The notes: generated by a model not told the origin, from the sequence alone. A DNA stretch of 64,000 nt from Mycobacterium decipiens (GCF_963853665.1 NZ_OY970459.1:3286001-3350000); one strand, 5' to 3'. Numbered from the stretch's first letter, positions 54,491-62,776 are shown. Program-made: numbers and translations.

Positions 54491-54733
54491 ATGCAAGCGA
54501 AAGTCGGCGACTACCTCGTGGTGAAGGGCACAACCACGGAACGGCATGATCAACATGCTGAGATCATCGAGGTGCGCACCGCAGACGGCTCGCCGCCATA
54601 TGTGGTGCGTTGGCTGGTAAACGGGCACGAGACGACGGTGTACCCCGGGTCTGACGCGGTCGTCGTCACCGCCGCCGAGCACGCGGAGGCCGAAAAGCGC
54701 GCTGCCGCGCGGGCCGGGCACGCCAACCGCTGA
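54491..54733 (+). CDS. DUF1918 protein (Rv2302-like)
   Basis: 80 residues, identical length to Rv2302. SH3-like beta barrel: V-G-D-Y-L-V-V-K-G, R-H-D-Q-H-A-E-I-I-E-V, V-V-R-W-L-V-N-G-H-E-T-T-V-Y-P-G-S-D-A, then an acidic/basic helix. Stress-associated in mycobacteria; molecular role unknown. Confidence 0.92.
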   Translation: MQAKVGDYLVVKGTTTERHDQHAEIIEVRTADGSPPYVVRWLVNGHETTVYPGSDAVVVTAAEHAEAEKRAAARAGHANR

Positions 54734-54756
54734 GCTTCACGCGCGCAGGCAGGGTC

Positions 54757-55680
54757 TTACGTGTCGAGCCCCAGCAGATTGGTGGCGTTTCGCCACAGCC
54801 AATCCTGCAGAACGTCGCGATGGACCGGCAAGGCGCGCATCTCGTCACACAGTTGCCGGTGAGGGCGGTTGATGAGGAATCCGCCGGTGCCGTAGATGAT
54901 CTTGTTGCGGATTGTCGTCTGACCGAAACGCATCAGCGGCTCCCACCCAGCGCCGGACGAAGCAAAGTATTTGGGGCGGTGCGCGGCCAATTCGAGATAG
55001 ACGTTCGTGTGTTTCCAAGCGATTAGGCATGCCTCAAGCACCCACGGGTAGCCGCCGTGGCTCATCAGGATAGTCAGCTCGGGAAAGCGACAGGCCACCT
55101 CATCGATATGGCGGGGGTGGCCGAGATCGCTTGGCCGTGTCCGGGTCCAGTTGGCAGAGGTGTGGATGGAAAGGGGAACACCGAGCTCCACGCATTTGGC
55201 GTAGAAGGGAAAGTAGGCGGGATCGGTGGCTGGCCGTCCAATCATGAACGGACGCAAGCTCAGACCCCAGAAGCCGTGCTCAACTATCCAGCGTTCGAAC
55301 TCGTCGAGCGCTCGGGCGCCGGCCATGACGTCTGCGCCGGCAAAGGGTATGAACCGGTCGGGATAGCGGGCCGCCAGTGCGGCCACCGGGGCGTTGTTGA
55401 CGAAGGTGACACCGCACGTCGACTTTTCATCGAATCCCGTGATCAAACTGCGGGTGATTCCGGCGTCGTCAAGGGAGTCCAGGATTTGGTCGTCGGTCCT
55501 GCGCAGGGACGCTGCGTAATCGCTGAACTGCTCAGCGCTGATCGGCGTCTTGGTGAAAACCTCGAAATACGGCAGCAGCTCGGCGGGAAACCCGGCCAGG
55601 AGATCCTCAACGACCTCAGCAGACGGAACGAACGGTGCCCACATGTCGATCACGGGCACCCGAGGTTCGGTCTGGGTCAT
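54757..55680 (-). CDS. Amidohydrolase-2 family metal hydrolase (Rv2303c-like)
   Basis: 307 residues, the length of Rv2303c, which is annotated as antibiotic-resistance-like from a similarity to macrotetrolide resistance. TIM-barrel amidohydrolase with a central L-G-V-P-L-S-I-H-T-S and L-M-S-H-G-G-Y-P-W. The N-terminal H-x-H is not seen (V-I-D-M-W-A-P), so the metal site may be altered. Its start overlaps the end of the small upstream gene by 4 bp. Confidence 0.85.
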   Translation of the reverse strand: MTQTEPRVPVIDMWAPFVPSAEVVEDLLAGFPAELLPYFEVFTKTPISAEQFSDYAASLRRTDDQILDSLDDAGITRSLITGFDEKSTCGVTFVNNAPVAALAARYPDRFIPFAGADVMAGARALDEFERWIVEHGFWGLSLRPFMIGRPATDPAYFPFYAKCVELGVPLSIHTSANWTRTRPSDLGHPRHIDEVACRFPELTILMSHGGYPWVLEACLIAWKHTNVYLELAAHRPKYFASSGAGWEPLMRFGQTTIRNKIIYGTGGFLINRPHRQLCDEMRALPVHRDVLQDWLWRNATNLLGLDT

Positions 55681-55886
55681 GGGGTGCTCCGGAGGCCGAC
55701 CGAACCCCGCAGGAAGTCATCGAAAACAGCGTCGTGCTCCACGAGGAAGGCCTGCTCGAACGTCGCACTGGTGCGACTGATCAGGTGGCACCTTGGGTAC
55801 TTGAGCAGCCGCTTGGGTCCGCGATCATCGGCGGCCCAGCTTATCGTCGGGTCGGCGAGTCCGGTCATCGGCACCATCGCTAGCAC
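55677..55886 (-). CDS. Small hypothetical protein (Rv2304c-like)
   Basis: 69 residues. The stop overlaps the amidohydrolase start (ATGA), the spacing expected of a real upstream cistron. Content is mixed, with F-E-Q-A-F-L-V-E-H-D-A-V-F-D-D-F-L-R the best conserved-looking stretch. It may be the remnant of a larger gene. Function unknown. Confidence 0.5.
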   Translation of the reverse strand: MLAMVPMTGLADPTISWAADDRGPKRLLKYPRCHLISRTSATFEQAFLVEHDAVFDDFLRGSVGLRSTP

Positions 55887-55935
55887 AACGCCTCATCATT
55901 GCAGTGGTCATGTCGGTTCTCCCACATCAGGAAAG

Positions 55936-56544
55936 CTAACCGATAGGCGCGGCCATACTGCCGAGCCCCCCGGACATATCACCAGCACCCCCGGACATAT
56001 CACCAGCACCCCCGGGCATATCACCAGCACCCCCGGGCATATCACCAGCACCCCCGGGCATATCACCAGCGCCCCCGGGCATATCACCAGCGCCCCCGGG
56101 CATATCACCAATGCCCCCGGGCATACCGCCATCCATCGGCGGTGGCGGTGCCAGAGGCGAAGGGTCCACAGCCGACGGTGGCGCAGCTGGCGGTAGCGGC
56201 GCAGCAGTGTATGGGCTGCCCTGGCACTGGGCTAGGTCGGGAAAGACCCCGCAACGGGGATCATTCGGGTTGTCGGGATAAGGCCAGGTGGGATCGGGGG
56301 CGTTTCCGGCGCCGTGGCACTGGCCTGCCTCGGGGTCGGCCGCGCAGCGGGGATCGTCCGGGTTGGTGGGAGGGCTACCGGGGTTGGGGCCCCGGAGAGG
56401 AACGGGTATACCGGGCATGTCTGCGACGCGGGGCGTCGCATTCGTCGGAACGGTCGCACCCGCAGCGGCTACTCCAATGAGTGCTACGGTCACAGCTGTT
56501 CTCGTCATCGCGCCGCGGATTGCCGCAACCACCGCCCAAGTCAT
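55936..56544 (-). CDS. Secreted protein with GDMPGGA heptapeptide repeats
   Basis: 202 residues from ATG 56544, chosen because AGGAG lies just upstream; ATG 56508 is an alternative. Signal peptide V-T-V-A-L-I-G-V-A-A-A-G-A-T. The mature N-half has two modules N-P-D/N-D-P-R-C-(A/G)-x-x-P-(E/D)-x-x-Q-C, a known mycobacterial motif. A Pro-rich linker follows, then about seven G-D-M-(P/S)-G-G-A repeats and a short end. It resembles secreted repeat proteins of the cell envelope; repeat number should vary between strains. Confidence 0.78.
   Translation of the reverse strand: MTWAVVAAIRGAMTRTAVTVALIGVAAAGATVPTNATPRVADMPGIPVPLRGPNPGSPPTNPDDPRCAADPEAGQCHGAGNAPDPTWPYPDNPNDPRCGVFPDLAQCQGSPYTAAPLPPAAPPSAVDPSPLAPPPPMDGGMPGGIGDMPGGAGDMPGGAGDMPGGAGDMPGGAGDMPGGAGDMSGGAGDMSGGLGSMAAPIG
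55966..56127. repeat. 21-bp coding tandem repeat
   Basis: About 7.5 units of the type CCCCCGGGCATATCACCAG plus two bases, differing at two or three positions per unit. It encodes the heptapeptide repeats of the secreted protein on the minus strand and is a natural VNTR candidate. Confidence 0.9.
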
Positions 56545-56782
56545 CCATCGCTCCTGACGTGCGGGACCCAACGAGCCGCACCAACGTTTGCCGCTACCGA
56601 CGCATCGCCGCATATGGTCGCATGCCCGCTTCCCATACGCCACGCGAAACAGCTATGACGCCCGTCTGGCCGGGCAGCAAAGCTTGAGGTTGGGGGTTTG
56701 AGGTTGCGGGGACGTGTCCGGCCCAGCGGATGAGTGGACGGCGTCGGTGCGCCCGCTCGCACATCCGTCCCTAGTGCTCGCT

Positions 56783-57382
56783 TCAGTTCGGACGATCGAC
56801 CGACGCCTTGCGACGTAGCTGATACCAGCGTGCGTTGTCGATGGTGAAGCGGCGACCAAAGCGCTTGCCCACGAACGTCTTGCTGGCGGTGTGCTCGATG
56901 GTGAAGTTTGTCGAGAATCGCTCGGCGATTTCGTTGGGCCGCATCCGAATGCCTTCCCACATAACCAATAACGCCCCGGGCTTGGCCACCGCGGCGAGTT
57001 CACGCGCCAAGGCCTGTTTGCCGTCATCGGGCAGGGTGTGATAGCAGCCGTTGTCGATGATCAAGTCGAACGGTCCGGTGATGCCCTGCGCGGTCAGCTT
57101 GGTCACGTCGCCTTCGATGAAGCTGGCGCCCGACACCTCTGCCGCGGTGGCCTCGGCCTTTTTGATTGCGGCGGCCGAGAAGTCCACGCCGGTGGCTTGC
57201 CAGCCGTGTCGAGCCAGATACGCCACGTTGCCGCTGGTGCCGCAGCCGACGTCCAACGCTTTGCCGGGCGGGAGGGCGTTCGGGCCGTCGGCCAGGGCAC
57301 GGATTTCGTCGGGGACCGGGGTGTCCCAGATCGGTCGGCCCACCCGGTACATGGTGTTGAACAGTGCTTTCCGCCACGACAT
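56783..57382 (-). CDS. SAM-dependent methyltransferase
   Basis: 199 residues. Motif I A-L-D-V-G-C-G-T-S-G near residue 43; G-V-D-F-S-A-A-A-I-K; F-D-L-I-I-D-N-G-C-Y-H-T-L, close to thiopurine/tellurite-type methyltransferases. It lies downstream of the RT operon on the same strand, separated by a 203-bp gap with the structured element. It is a common mycobacterial gene type, so it is probably backbone rather than part of the RT system. Confidence 0.88.
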   Translation of the reverse strand: MSWRKALFNTMYRVGRPIWDTPVPDEIRALADGPNALPPGKALDVGCGTSGNVAYLARHGWQATGVDFSAAAIKKAEATAAEVSGASFIEGDVTKLTAQGITGPFDLIIDNGCYHTLPDDGKQALARELAAVAKPGALLVMWEGIRMRPNEIAERFSTNFTIEHTASKTFVGKRFGRRFTIDNARWYQLRRKASVDRPN

Positions 57383-57463
57383 TTGCAGGTTTCCTTGTCT
57401 GTGCTGAGACCCACAGTAGAGGTGACGAGTCCGGCGTCAAAGGGCAGCATGAGATCCGTTGAC

Positions 57464-57558
57464 GAGGGCGCGGGGAAAAACAGAAAAAGTGAGGGATCGA
57501 AAGCCGCAGCCTCTGTGACCCCTCGCAGTTACCGCATGAAAGCGGGGTCCGCGCCCTC
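57464..57558 (-). ncRNA. Candidate structured RNA downstream of the reverse transcriptase
   Basis: A perfect 10-bp stem closes the element: GAGGGCGCGG (57464-57473) pairs with 57549-57558. Inside, on the minus strand, one hairpin pairs 57542-57545 with 57532-57535, and a second 7-bp hairpin pairs 57518-57524 with 57491-57497 (one G-U). The transcript thus folds as a three-way junction with a U-rich single strand (CUUUUUCUGUUUUUC) before the closing strand. U-runs are rare in this genome. The element begins 28 bp after the RT stop. It could be an RT template/cofactor RNA or a leader of the methyltransferase gene; the fold is drawn by eye. Confidence 0.5.
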
Positions 57559-57585
57559 TTGACGATCGAACCGCACGCCCCGCGG

Positions 57586-58917
57586 TCAGCGCAAGTTCCG
57601 CAGGTGTACCAGCGACACTAGGCCCATTTCGCGCCGCAGCACCGCGGGCGGCAGCTGCCGAAAGCCGCGCACGCCCGCTTGCCCCGTTGCCGCCTGCACG
57701 ATCTTTCGCGTGATCCGGAAGTCCACGTCCTTGAGCACCCCCCGGTCGGTCGTCGTGTCCAGGAGTGCGGACAAGCCAGCAACCGCAAACGGATTCGTCG
57801 GGTCGAGCATGACGTTTGTGGCCACCACGAGATGGCGCGCTCGCTGGCTGGCTGCCAATCGCGAGAGCGCAGCCGCTGCCGCATCGATGCGTGTCGCAAT
57901 GCGTCCGACGAAGCGGCGCAGCCGATGCGGCGCCAAGGCCATGGTGCCGGCATGGCCGACCGACATGCCAAGGCAGTCGATCCGGTTGCGCCCACGATAG
58001 GCGGGGTCCTCGGCGGAGGGTTGGCCCGTTGCGCTCAGGGCGGTGCGCAGCTCCTTCTCCAGTTTCCGTTTGACGCCCAGGTCATCGAGGAGTGCATCGA
58101 TCCGGGCATCCGCCTTGTGCAGCGCGGCGAGGTCAGGATGGGCGATGATGAAGTCGTCGTTGTATCGGGCGTAAAACACGCCTTCGATGCCGACGATTGC
58201 CCTGTCCATCGGTGCGACCGCCAGATTTCCCAGCACCGGGACAAGAGGCGTTCCCATGGCGACGCCGTAGCGCCGGGTGAACTGCGCACCGTCGGGATCT
58301 CGCACTACGGGTCGGACGAGGGCGGTGATGAGATTCCATGCGTCCGGCCCGATGTCGCCGCTCGGGCTGCCAAGCGCCGCCACCTCGCGCAGGGTGCGCC
58401 ACAGGGCCGCGTTGGGGCCGACCGGCAGATGGTCTCCGTAGTGTTCGAAATCGGATTGCAGGACATAAAGCGGCGGGCCTTTCACCCCCACCCGCTTGCG
58501 ATGGGCGCGGACGAATCCGGCGAGCGCCCGCACCGCGGCCACGTTCGTCGAACCGGGCAGGTAGGAATAGACGCCGGGAAGGCCGTAGCAGCGCGCGTTG
58601 TGCGTAAGAAGCTGAAAGAGTGCCGATCCGACTACGTGGTCGATGAATGCGGGCGCATGGGCGGCGCGAAGCTTGCCGTCGGTTTCGAGAGACCAGAGGT
58701 CAACCGGCTGTGGCCGGTATTGGCCGGTGGTGATGCTGCGGGCGATTGCCCGGGACAGGGTTCGGCGTTGGTTCGCGGTGCTGAAATAGGTGACACCGCC
58801 GCCCACCTCGCCGAAAGCCGATCCGTGCTGCCTTTTTTTGGCGAAGATCCGCAGAATCGTGTCTTCATACGTTTTCGGCTCCGCCAGTCGTCGCGCTATG
58901 TCGATGGGTTCAGTCAT
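57586..58917 (-). CDS. Reverse transcriptase, stand-alone, unassigned group
   Basis: 443 residues from ATG 58917, which overlaps the upstream gene by 8 bp. RT core: the conserved N-terminal Y-F-S-T-A-N-Q-R-R and G-K-L-R-A-A-H-A-P-A-F-I-D-H (motifs 1-2); motif A L-Q-S-D-F-E-H-Y-G-D with Asp156; motif B G-V-A-M-G-T-P-L-V-P-V-L-G-N; motif C Y-A-R-Y-N-D-D with Asp254-Asp255; motif E C-L-G-M-S-V at 315. All catalytic residues are intact. About 125 residues follow, helical, with no maturase, HNH or zinc finger. It is therefore not a group II intron RT. It fits the broad unknown-group/Abi-like RTs, many of which act in phage defence; the exact group cannot be set by eye. Confidence 0.93.
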   Translation of the reverse strand: MTEPIDIARRLAEPKTYEDTILRIFAKKRQHGSAFGEVGGGVTYFSTANQRRTLSRAIARSITTGQYRPQPVDLWSLETDGKLRAAHAPAFIDHVVGSALFQLLTHNARCYGLPGVYSYLPGSTNVAAVRALAGFVRAHRKRVGVKGPPLYVLQSDFEHYGDHLPVGPNAALWRTLREVAALGSPSGDIGPDAWNLITALVRPVVRDPDGAQFTRRYGVAMGTPLVPVLGNLAVAPMDRAIVGIEGVFYARYNDDFIIAHPDLAALHKADARIDALLDDLGVKRKLEKELRTALSATGQPSAEDPAYRGRNRIDCLGMSVGHAGTMALAPHRLRRFVGRIATRIDAAAAALSRLAASQRARHLVVATNVMLDPTNPFAVAGLSALLDTTTDRGVLKDVDFRITRKIVQAATGQAGVRGFRQLPPAVLRREMGLVSLVHLRNLR

Positions 58918-61021
58918 GGCGGGCAGACCCCACGGTGTCCATGCAACCCCAGCTGAAACGCCAAGCCTGCACGGTTTGCAACCAGCGTTTGAATACTGCG
59001 GGTTCGGGATCAGGCGGCAAAAGAAAGAGTTGGCGCAGTCTTCCGTCGTGATACAGCGGAGTGAGCAAGCGGCCAGCCAACGGAACAACGATCGCGCCGC
59101 TTTCCAGGCTTGTTACCGCCGCTGGCAATGCCGCCGCGAGAACGGCTTGCTCGAGGGTGCGCATGTCGCGTGATCCGTCGCGCGTTTCCAGGTCGAAGAC
59201 GATGCCATCGGCAAAAAGCGTACGAAATTCGGAGGTCAGAGCTTCCACATCGCCCCCCTGCGGCGATACGTCATTAATCGGGCGTATCCACTTCTCGGCG
59301 ATGAGCCGATCTAGCGCCGCACGTCCGCTCGCCGTCGGCGTTCCCAGGGCGTTGCCGCGGTTCGCGGCGCCACCCGTGCTCGCTTGCAGCGCCAGATGAG
59401 CGTCTTGCTTCCAATCACCGTTTGCGCATCGGTCGCGATAGACCCGTCGTTCGTAATAGACAAGTGTCGTTGCCGATCGGAACGCGAAATGCCCCTTGCC
59501 GCCAAAGGTTTGCAGCATCAGTTTCACCGCGGCGGATCTCTGCTTCGACGCGATCGAGTCCGGGATCGCGATGCTGCCGACAAGCACCGGCCCGGGCTCT
59601 CGGGCGAGCGCGCGCATCCAGTCCCCCAACATCAGCAGCGTCGGGGGCGGGGGCGGTCGGCGGTCTTGAAGATGCTGCGCGTTGATCAGCACGATGAGTT
59701 GGGTGATCATCGCCGCCGTGATCTCAATGAGGTCGGAGGCGGGATTGCGGTCGATCCAGACAAGCCACAACAACACGGCCAACAGCACGATGCTGGCCAG
59801 GTGTGTGCCGAAATGGCCCTCAGCGAACAGGCGAATCTGGTAGATGCCAATCACACTGCGGACGACAAAGAGCGGCAGGATGGCGAGCAGGAAGCTCGGC
59901 GGTACGTCGTGCAGGACGACCAGCCCGAGCGCGGCGGCAAGAGACCAAAAGAACAGTGCGATGACCGGCGCCATCCACAGGGTCCTATGAAAGTAGAAGA
60001 CGCGAAATTCCCGAAGGGCCGGGATGCCGCACAGCCGGACGAAATCGAAATAGAAAAGGCCCGCGCCCTCGTATGCGCCACGGAACAACGGCAGAACCAG
60101 ATAGAAAAACTGGAACGTATCGACTTGCCGCCAGGCCGAAGCGCCGGCGGTGAGGTCGAAGGACCGAGTGCTCGTCCCGTATATGCCAACGATCCCAAGA
60201 ACGAGTGCGGCGTCCATGCGCAGCGCAAGCCCCGACAGGATCGTCTGCAAGCCTAGCCAGGGTGGAATCTGCGGAAGCTGCCGCCAGAAGGCGTAAGCGG
60301 GTGCCACGAGTCTCGGCCAAAGTCCGGTCAGCCGATAGACCTCGAGCGTGTAGCGCACGGTGATCCAGATGCCGATCGCATTCGACGCGATGATCGCAAT
60401 GATGATCGCGGCAGTCGGGTAGAAGTAAAGGCCGACGCTGAGCAATCCCAGCTGCACGACGGTCGGCGCGAACATTAACGAAATGGGCCGGTATACCCGC
60501 CGTGTGGCGTATATCCCGGAATGAACCACCCGGACGGGAAAGCCCAGCGCAAGCTCGAGGACGACCAGGAACGCATAGAGGTGCGCGACCGGATCGTGGC
60601 CGGATGGACGCAGGAGCGCCAGCACAACACCGGCAATGATCATCAGAATCACCGCCACGATCACCGAGAGGACAAGCCAGCAGCCGATCTCACGTTCGGC
60701 CGCATCCCGTTCCCCGGACCGTGCGAACGCCCTCAGCCGCTGCCGCATTACCTCCAGCAGCCCCCACCACCCGCCGCCGACGATCAGGCTGCCGATCCGC
60801 AGCACCATCACGGTAAACGCCGCCAGGCCGCCAAGACTGGAGAGAAGAATCAGGAATTCGATGACGTGGACGGCGAATCGTGTCGTGTCGAGCAGCAGCG
60901 CATACCGCAGCCGGTAGCGGAAGTACTTGAAGATCCTGCCGGTGAGCAGGCTCGTATACAGGGAGACCGTGCGGTGTTCCCGGCGCCGGATGCGCTCGAA
61001 CCAGCGGTCGATCTCGTTCAC
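58910..61021 (-). CDS. Flippase-like polytopic membrane protein with C-terminal soluble domain, partner of RT
   Basis: 703 residues from GTG 61021. Residues 40-460 hold about 12-14 hydrophobic helices with the look of MATE/MviN/Wzx-type lipid-oligosaccharide exporters (a G-G-G-W-W-G-L-L-E-V-M-R-Q-R segment in the second helix pair, paired helices separated by basic loops). A Pro run (R-R-P-P-P-P-P) at about 470 leads into a soluble domain of about 230 residues that I do not recognise. It contains G-G-K-G-H-F-A-F-R-S-A-T-T-L-V-Y-Y-E-R-R. The 3' end overlaps the RT start by 8 bp, so both proteins are translationally coupled. Ile-rich codon use and lower GC than the neighbours suggest transfer. 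Confidence 0.8.
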   Translation of the reverse strand: MNEIDRWFERIRRREHRTVSLYTSLLTGRIFKYFRYRLRYALLLDTTRFAVHVIEFLILLSSLGGLAAFTVMVLRIGSLIVGGGWWGLLEVMRQRLRAFARSGERDAAEREIGCWLVLSVIVAVILMIIAGVVLALLRPSGHDPVAHLYAFLVVLELALGFPVRVVHSGIYATRRVYRPISLMFAPTVVQLGLLSVGLYFYPTAAIIIAIIASNAIGIWITVRYTLEVYRLTGLWPRLVAPAYAFWRQLPQIPPWLGLQTILSGLALRMDAALVLGIVGIYGTSTRSFDLTAGASAWRQVDTFQFFYLVLPLFRGAYEGAGLFYFDFVRLCGIPALREFRVFYFHRTLWMAPVIALFFWSLAAALGLVVLHDVPPSFLLAILPLFVVRSVIGIYQIRLFAEGHFGTHLASIVLLAVLLWLVWIDRNPASDLIEITAAMITQLIVLINAQHLQDRRPPPPPTLLMLGDWMRALAREPGPVLVGSIAIPDSIASKQRSAAVKLMLQTFGGKGHFAFRSATTLVYYERRVYRDRCANGDWKQDAHLALQASTGGAANRGNALGTPTASGRAALDRLIAEKWIRPINDVSPQGGDVEALTSEFRTLFADGIVFDLETRDGSRDMRTLEQAVLAAALPAAVTSLESGAIVVPLAGRLLTPLYHDGRLRQLFLLPPDPEPAVFKRWLQTVQAWRFSWGCMDTVGSARHD

Positions 61022-61089
61022 TGGACAGGTTCTCCGCGAAATTCACCGCCACGGCGTGAAAGGCTGTACTCCGTTAATCGTTTAGGCGA

Positions 61090-61881
61090 GTGTGGTGGAG
61101 CGTGCAACGAGGCGACGTAACCGTATTCTCCATTTCGGCCGGACTGGCGGCGATGGTCGTCGCGGCCGTCTCCTTCAGCCTGCTCGTCACCGATCGCGCG
61201 CCGCATTCGTCCGGGAACCAATCCGGAAGCAGCACGTCGAGCTTGCTTGTTGTGACTTGGGGCCCCAGCCTTTGCAAGGTTGAGCCGTCCAACCCGGGAT
61301 GCACCTCCGGGCATGTTGGCGACATGGGGCGGACATTGATTCTTCACGGGCTTTGGCCCCAGCCGCCTTCCGAACAGTCCTGTGGGGCGCCAAAGCGGGT
61401 CGACGATCGGGCCCATGGCCTAGAAGATGCCGACATGTCGTCCCTGAATCTGCCGGAGGACGTGCAATCGAGGTTGCAGTCGATGATGTCGGACGTCGCG
61501 GTGATGGTGCCCCACGAGTGGCGTACCCATGGCACCTGTTCCGGTGTCACACCGGCCGAGTATTTCGGCGATGCCGTTGCACTCACCGACCAGGTCAGCA
61601 AGATTCTCGATCCGGTGTTCCGCAAGCATGAGGGTGGGCGATTGTCGCTTGGCGCGGTGCGTGACCGGTTCGATGCCGAATTTGGCGCGGGGACGGGCGA
61701 TCGTGTCGGTCTGACCTGCCGCGACGTCGACAACAGGGAGATCGTCGTTTACGAGGTGCACCTGTCGCTTCCTCCCGTTGTCGATTTGCGGACCGCCGAG
61801 AACACGTTGTCGCTGGGGCACTTACTCGTCAAAGGCCCAACGATATCCGGCGGGTGTTGGCTCGGGCGCGTACCCCAATGA
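61090..61881 (+). CDS. Secreted RNase T2
   Basis: 263 residues. Endoribonuclease of the T2 family with both active-site blocks: I-L-H-G-L-W-P-Q (His86) and H-E-W-R-T-H-G-T-C (His142, Glu143, His147). An N-terminal hydrophobic segment (S-A-G-L-A-A-M-V-V-A-A-V-S-F-S-L-L-V) exports or anchors it. Cys pairs suit an extracytoplasmic protein. Start GTG 61090 is weakly supported; GTG 61102 is possible. It is divergent from the RT operon with only 68 bp between. I do not recall this gene in M. tuberculosis. Confidence 0.9.
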   Translation: MWWSVQRGDVTVFSISAGLAAMVVAAVSFSLLVTDRAPHSSGNQSGSSTSSLLVVTWGPSLCKVEPSNPGCTSGHVGDMGRTLILHGLWPQPPSEQSCGAPKRVDDRAHGLEDADMSSLNLPEDVQSRLQSMMSDVAVMVPHEWRTHGTCSGVTPAEYFGDAVALTDQVSKILDPVFRKHEGGRLSLGAVRDRFDAEFGAGTGDRVGLTCRDVDNREIVVYEVHLSLPPVVDLRTAENTLSLGHLLVKGPTISGGCWLGRVPQ

Positions 61882-61975
61882 CCGACGCGTCGTTCATCGG
61901 GTGCGGGCTCAAGCAGCCCCGAGCCGGCGGATTCGGTCTAGGCTGGCTCCACCCAACCAGCAAAGGATACTGGTC

Positions 61976-62776
61976 ATGACGGGGCGGCTTGCCCAAAAGG
62001 TCGCAGTGATCTCCGGTGGCGGAACCGGCATCGGCGCGGCCATCGCAAAGCGGTTCGCCGCAGAGGGGGCTCGAGTGGTGGTCGCGGGCCGGCGGCCCGA
62101 GCCGATCGAGGCCGTCGCCGCCGACATCGGCGGGGTGGCCGTCGCCGCCGACATCAGCGTGACCGACCATGCGACGGGCGCCATCGCCGCCGCGCTGACC
62201 CACTTTGGCGGGCTCGACATTGTTGTCGCTAACGCCGGCGTCACATCGGGCGGCGATGTGTTGTCGGTTCGCGACGACGATTGGCAGCAGCTGTTGGATG
62301 TGAATGTGACTGGGGCGATGAAGCTCGCCCGGGCGGCCTTGCCGGCGCTCATCGACCGCGGCGGAGGGTCCATCGTCAATATCTCGTCGGTGAGCGGCTT
62401 ATCGGCGTCTCCCGCGCATGCGGGCTATGGCGTGAGCAAATCGGCGTTGCTGGCGCTGACCCGGTCGATGGCCTATGACTATGGCCGCCAACGCATTCGA
62501 GTGAACACGGTGTGCCCCGGCTGGGTGCGCACGCCGATGGCCGACCAGGCGATGGATGCCTTGGCCGACACGAAAGACATCAGCCGCGAAGAGGCGTACC
62601 GACTGGTCGCCGCGGATCTGCCGCTGGGGCGGGTGGCGAGCCCAGAAGAGATCGCACACTGCTGTTTGTTTCTCGCCTCCGAGGAGGCTTCCTTTGTCAC
62701 GGGCGCGGTCTTGGTCGCAGATGGCGGCGCTGAGATCGTCGGCGTGGGCACGCTGGCATTCGTCGACAACGGTTGA
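61976..62776 (+). CDS. Short-chain dehydrogenase/reductase
   Basis: 266 residues from ATG 61976 (AAAGGA upstream). S-G-G-G-T-G-I-G cofactor loop, A-D-I-S, N-A-G-V, catalytic S-S-V-S-G and Y-G-V-S-K, C-terminal V-T-G-A-V-L-V-A-D-G-G. Classical SDR of the 3-oxoacyl-reductase-like kind. Downstream of RNase T2 but with its own ribosome site. Confidence 0.92.
   Translation: MTGRLAQKVAVISGGGTGIGAAIAKRFAAEGARVVVAGRRPEPIEAVAADIGGVAVAADISVTDHATGAIAAALTHFGGLDIVVANAGVTSGGDVLSVRDDDWQQLLDVNVTGAMKLARAALPALIDRGGGSIVNISSVSGLSASPAHAGYGVSKSALLALTRSMAYDYGRQRIRVNTVCPGWVRTPMADQAMDALADTKDISREEAYRLVAADLPLGRVASPEEIAHCCLFLASEEASFVTGAVLVADGGAEIVGVGTLAFVDNG

Noticed and set aside
55966..56127. CRISPR-like array of regularly spaced repeats
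   Set aside because: Units are 21 bp, contiguous without spacers, and in frame with a secreted protein.
55057..56196. Plus-strand open frame of 379 codons opposite the amidohydrolase and repeat protein
   Set aside because: Antisense shadow in high-GC DNA; the minus-strand genes carry recognised motifs.
57586..58917. RT as part of a group II intron
   Set aside because: No maturase or endonuclease part follows motif E, and no intron domain V/VI-like RNA is seen at either flank; the gene is coupled to a membrane protein.
57679..58956. Long plus-strand open frame of 425 codons opposite the RT
   Set aside because: Arg/His/Gly-rich antisense shadow of the RT gene, with no domain and no ribosome site.
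59384..60256. Plus-strand frame of 290 codons opposite the membrane protein
   Set aside because: Charged, Gln/Arg-rich antisense translation of membrane helices; no supporting start.
57400..61100. RT as a diversity-generating retroelement
   Set aside because: I found no near-repeat pair with A-specific differences near the RT, no Avd-like gene and no C-type-lectin-like target. The only long near-identical repeats in the window are the espG and PPE duplications.
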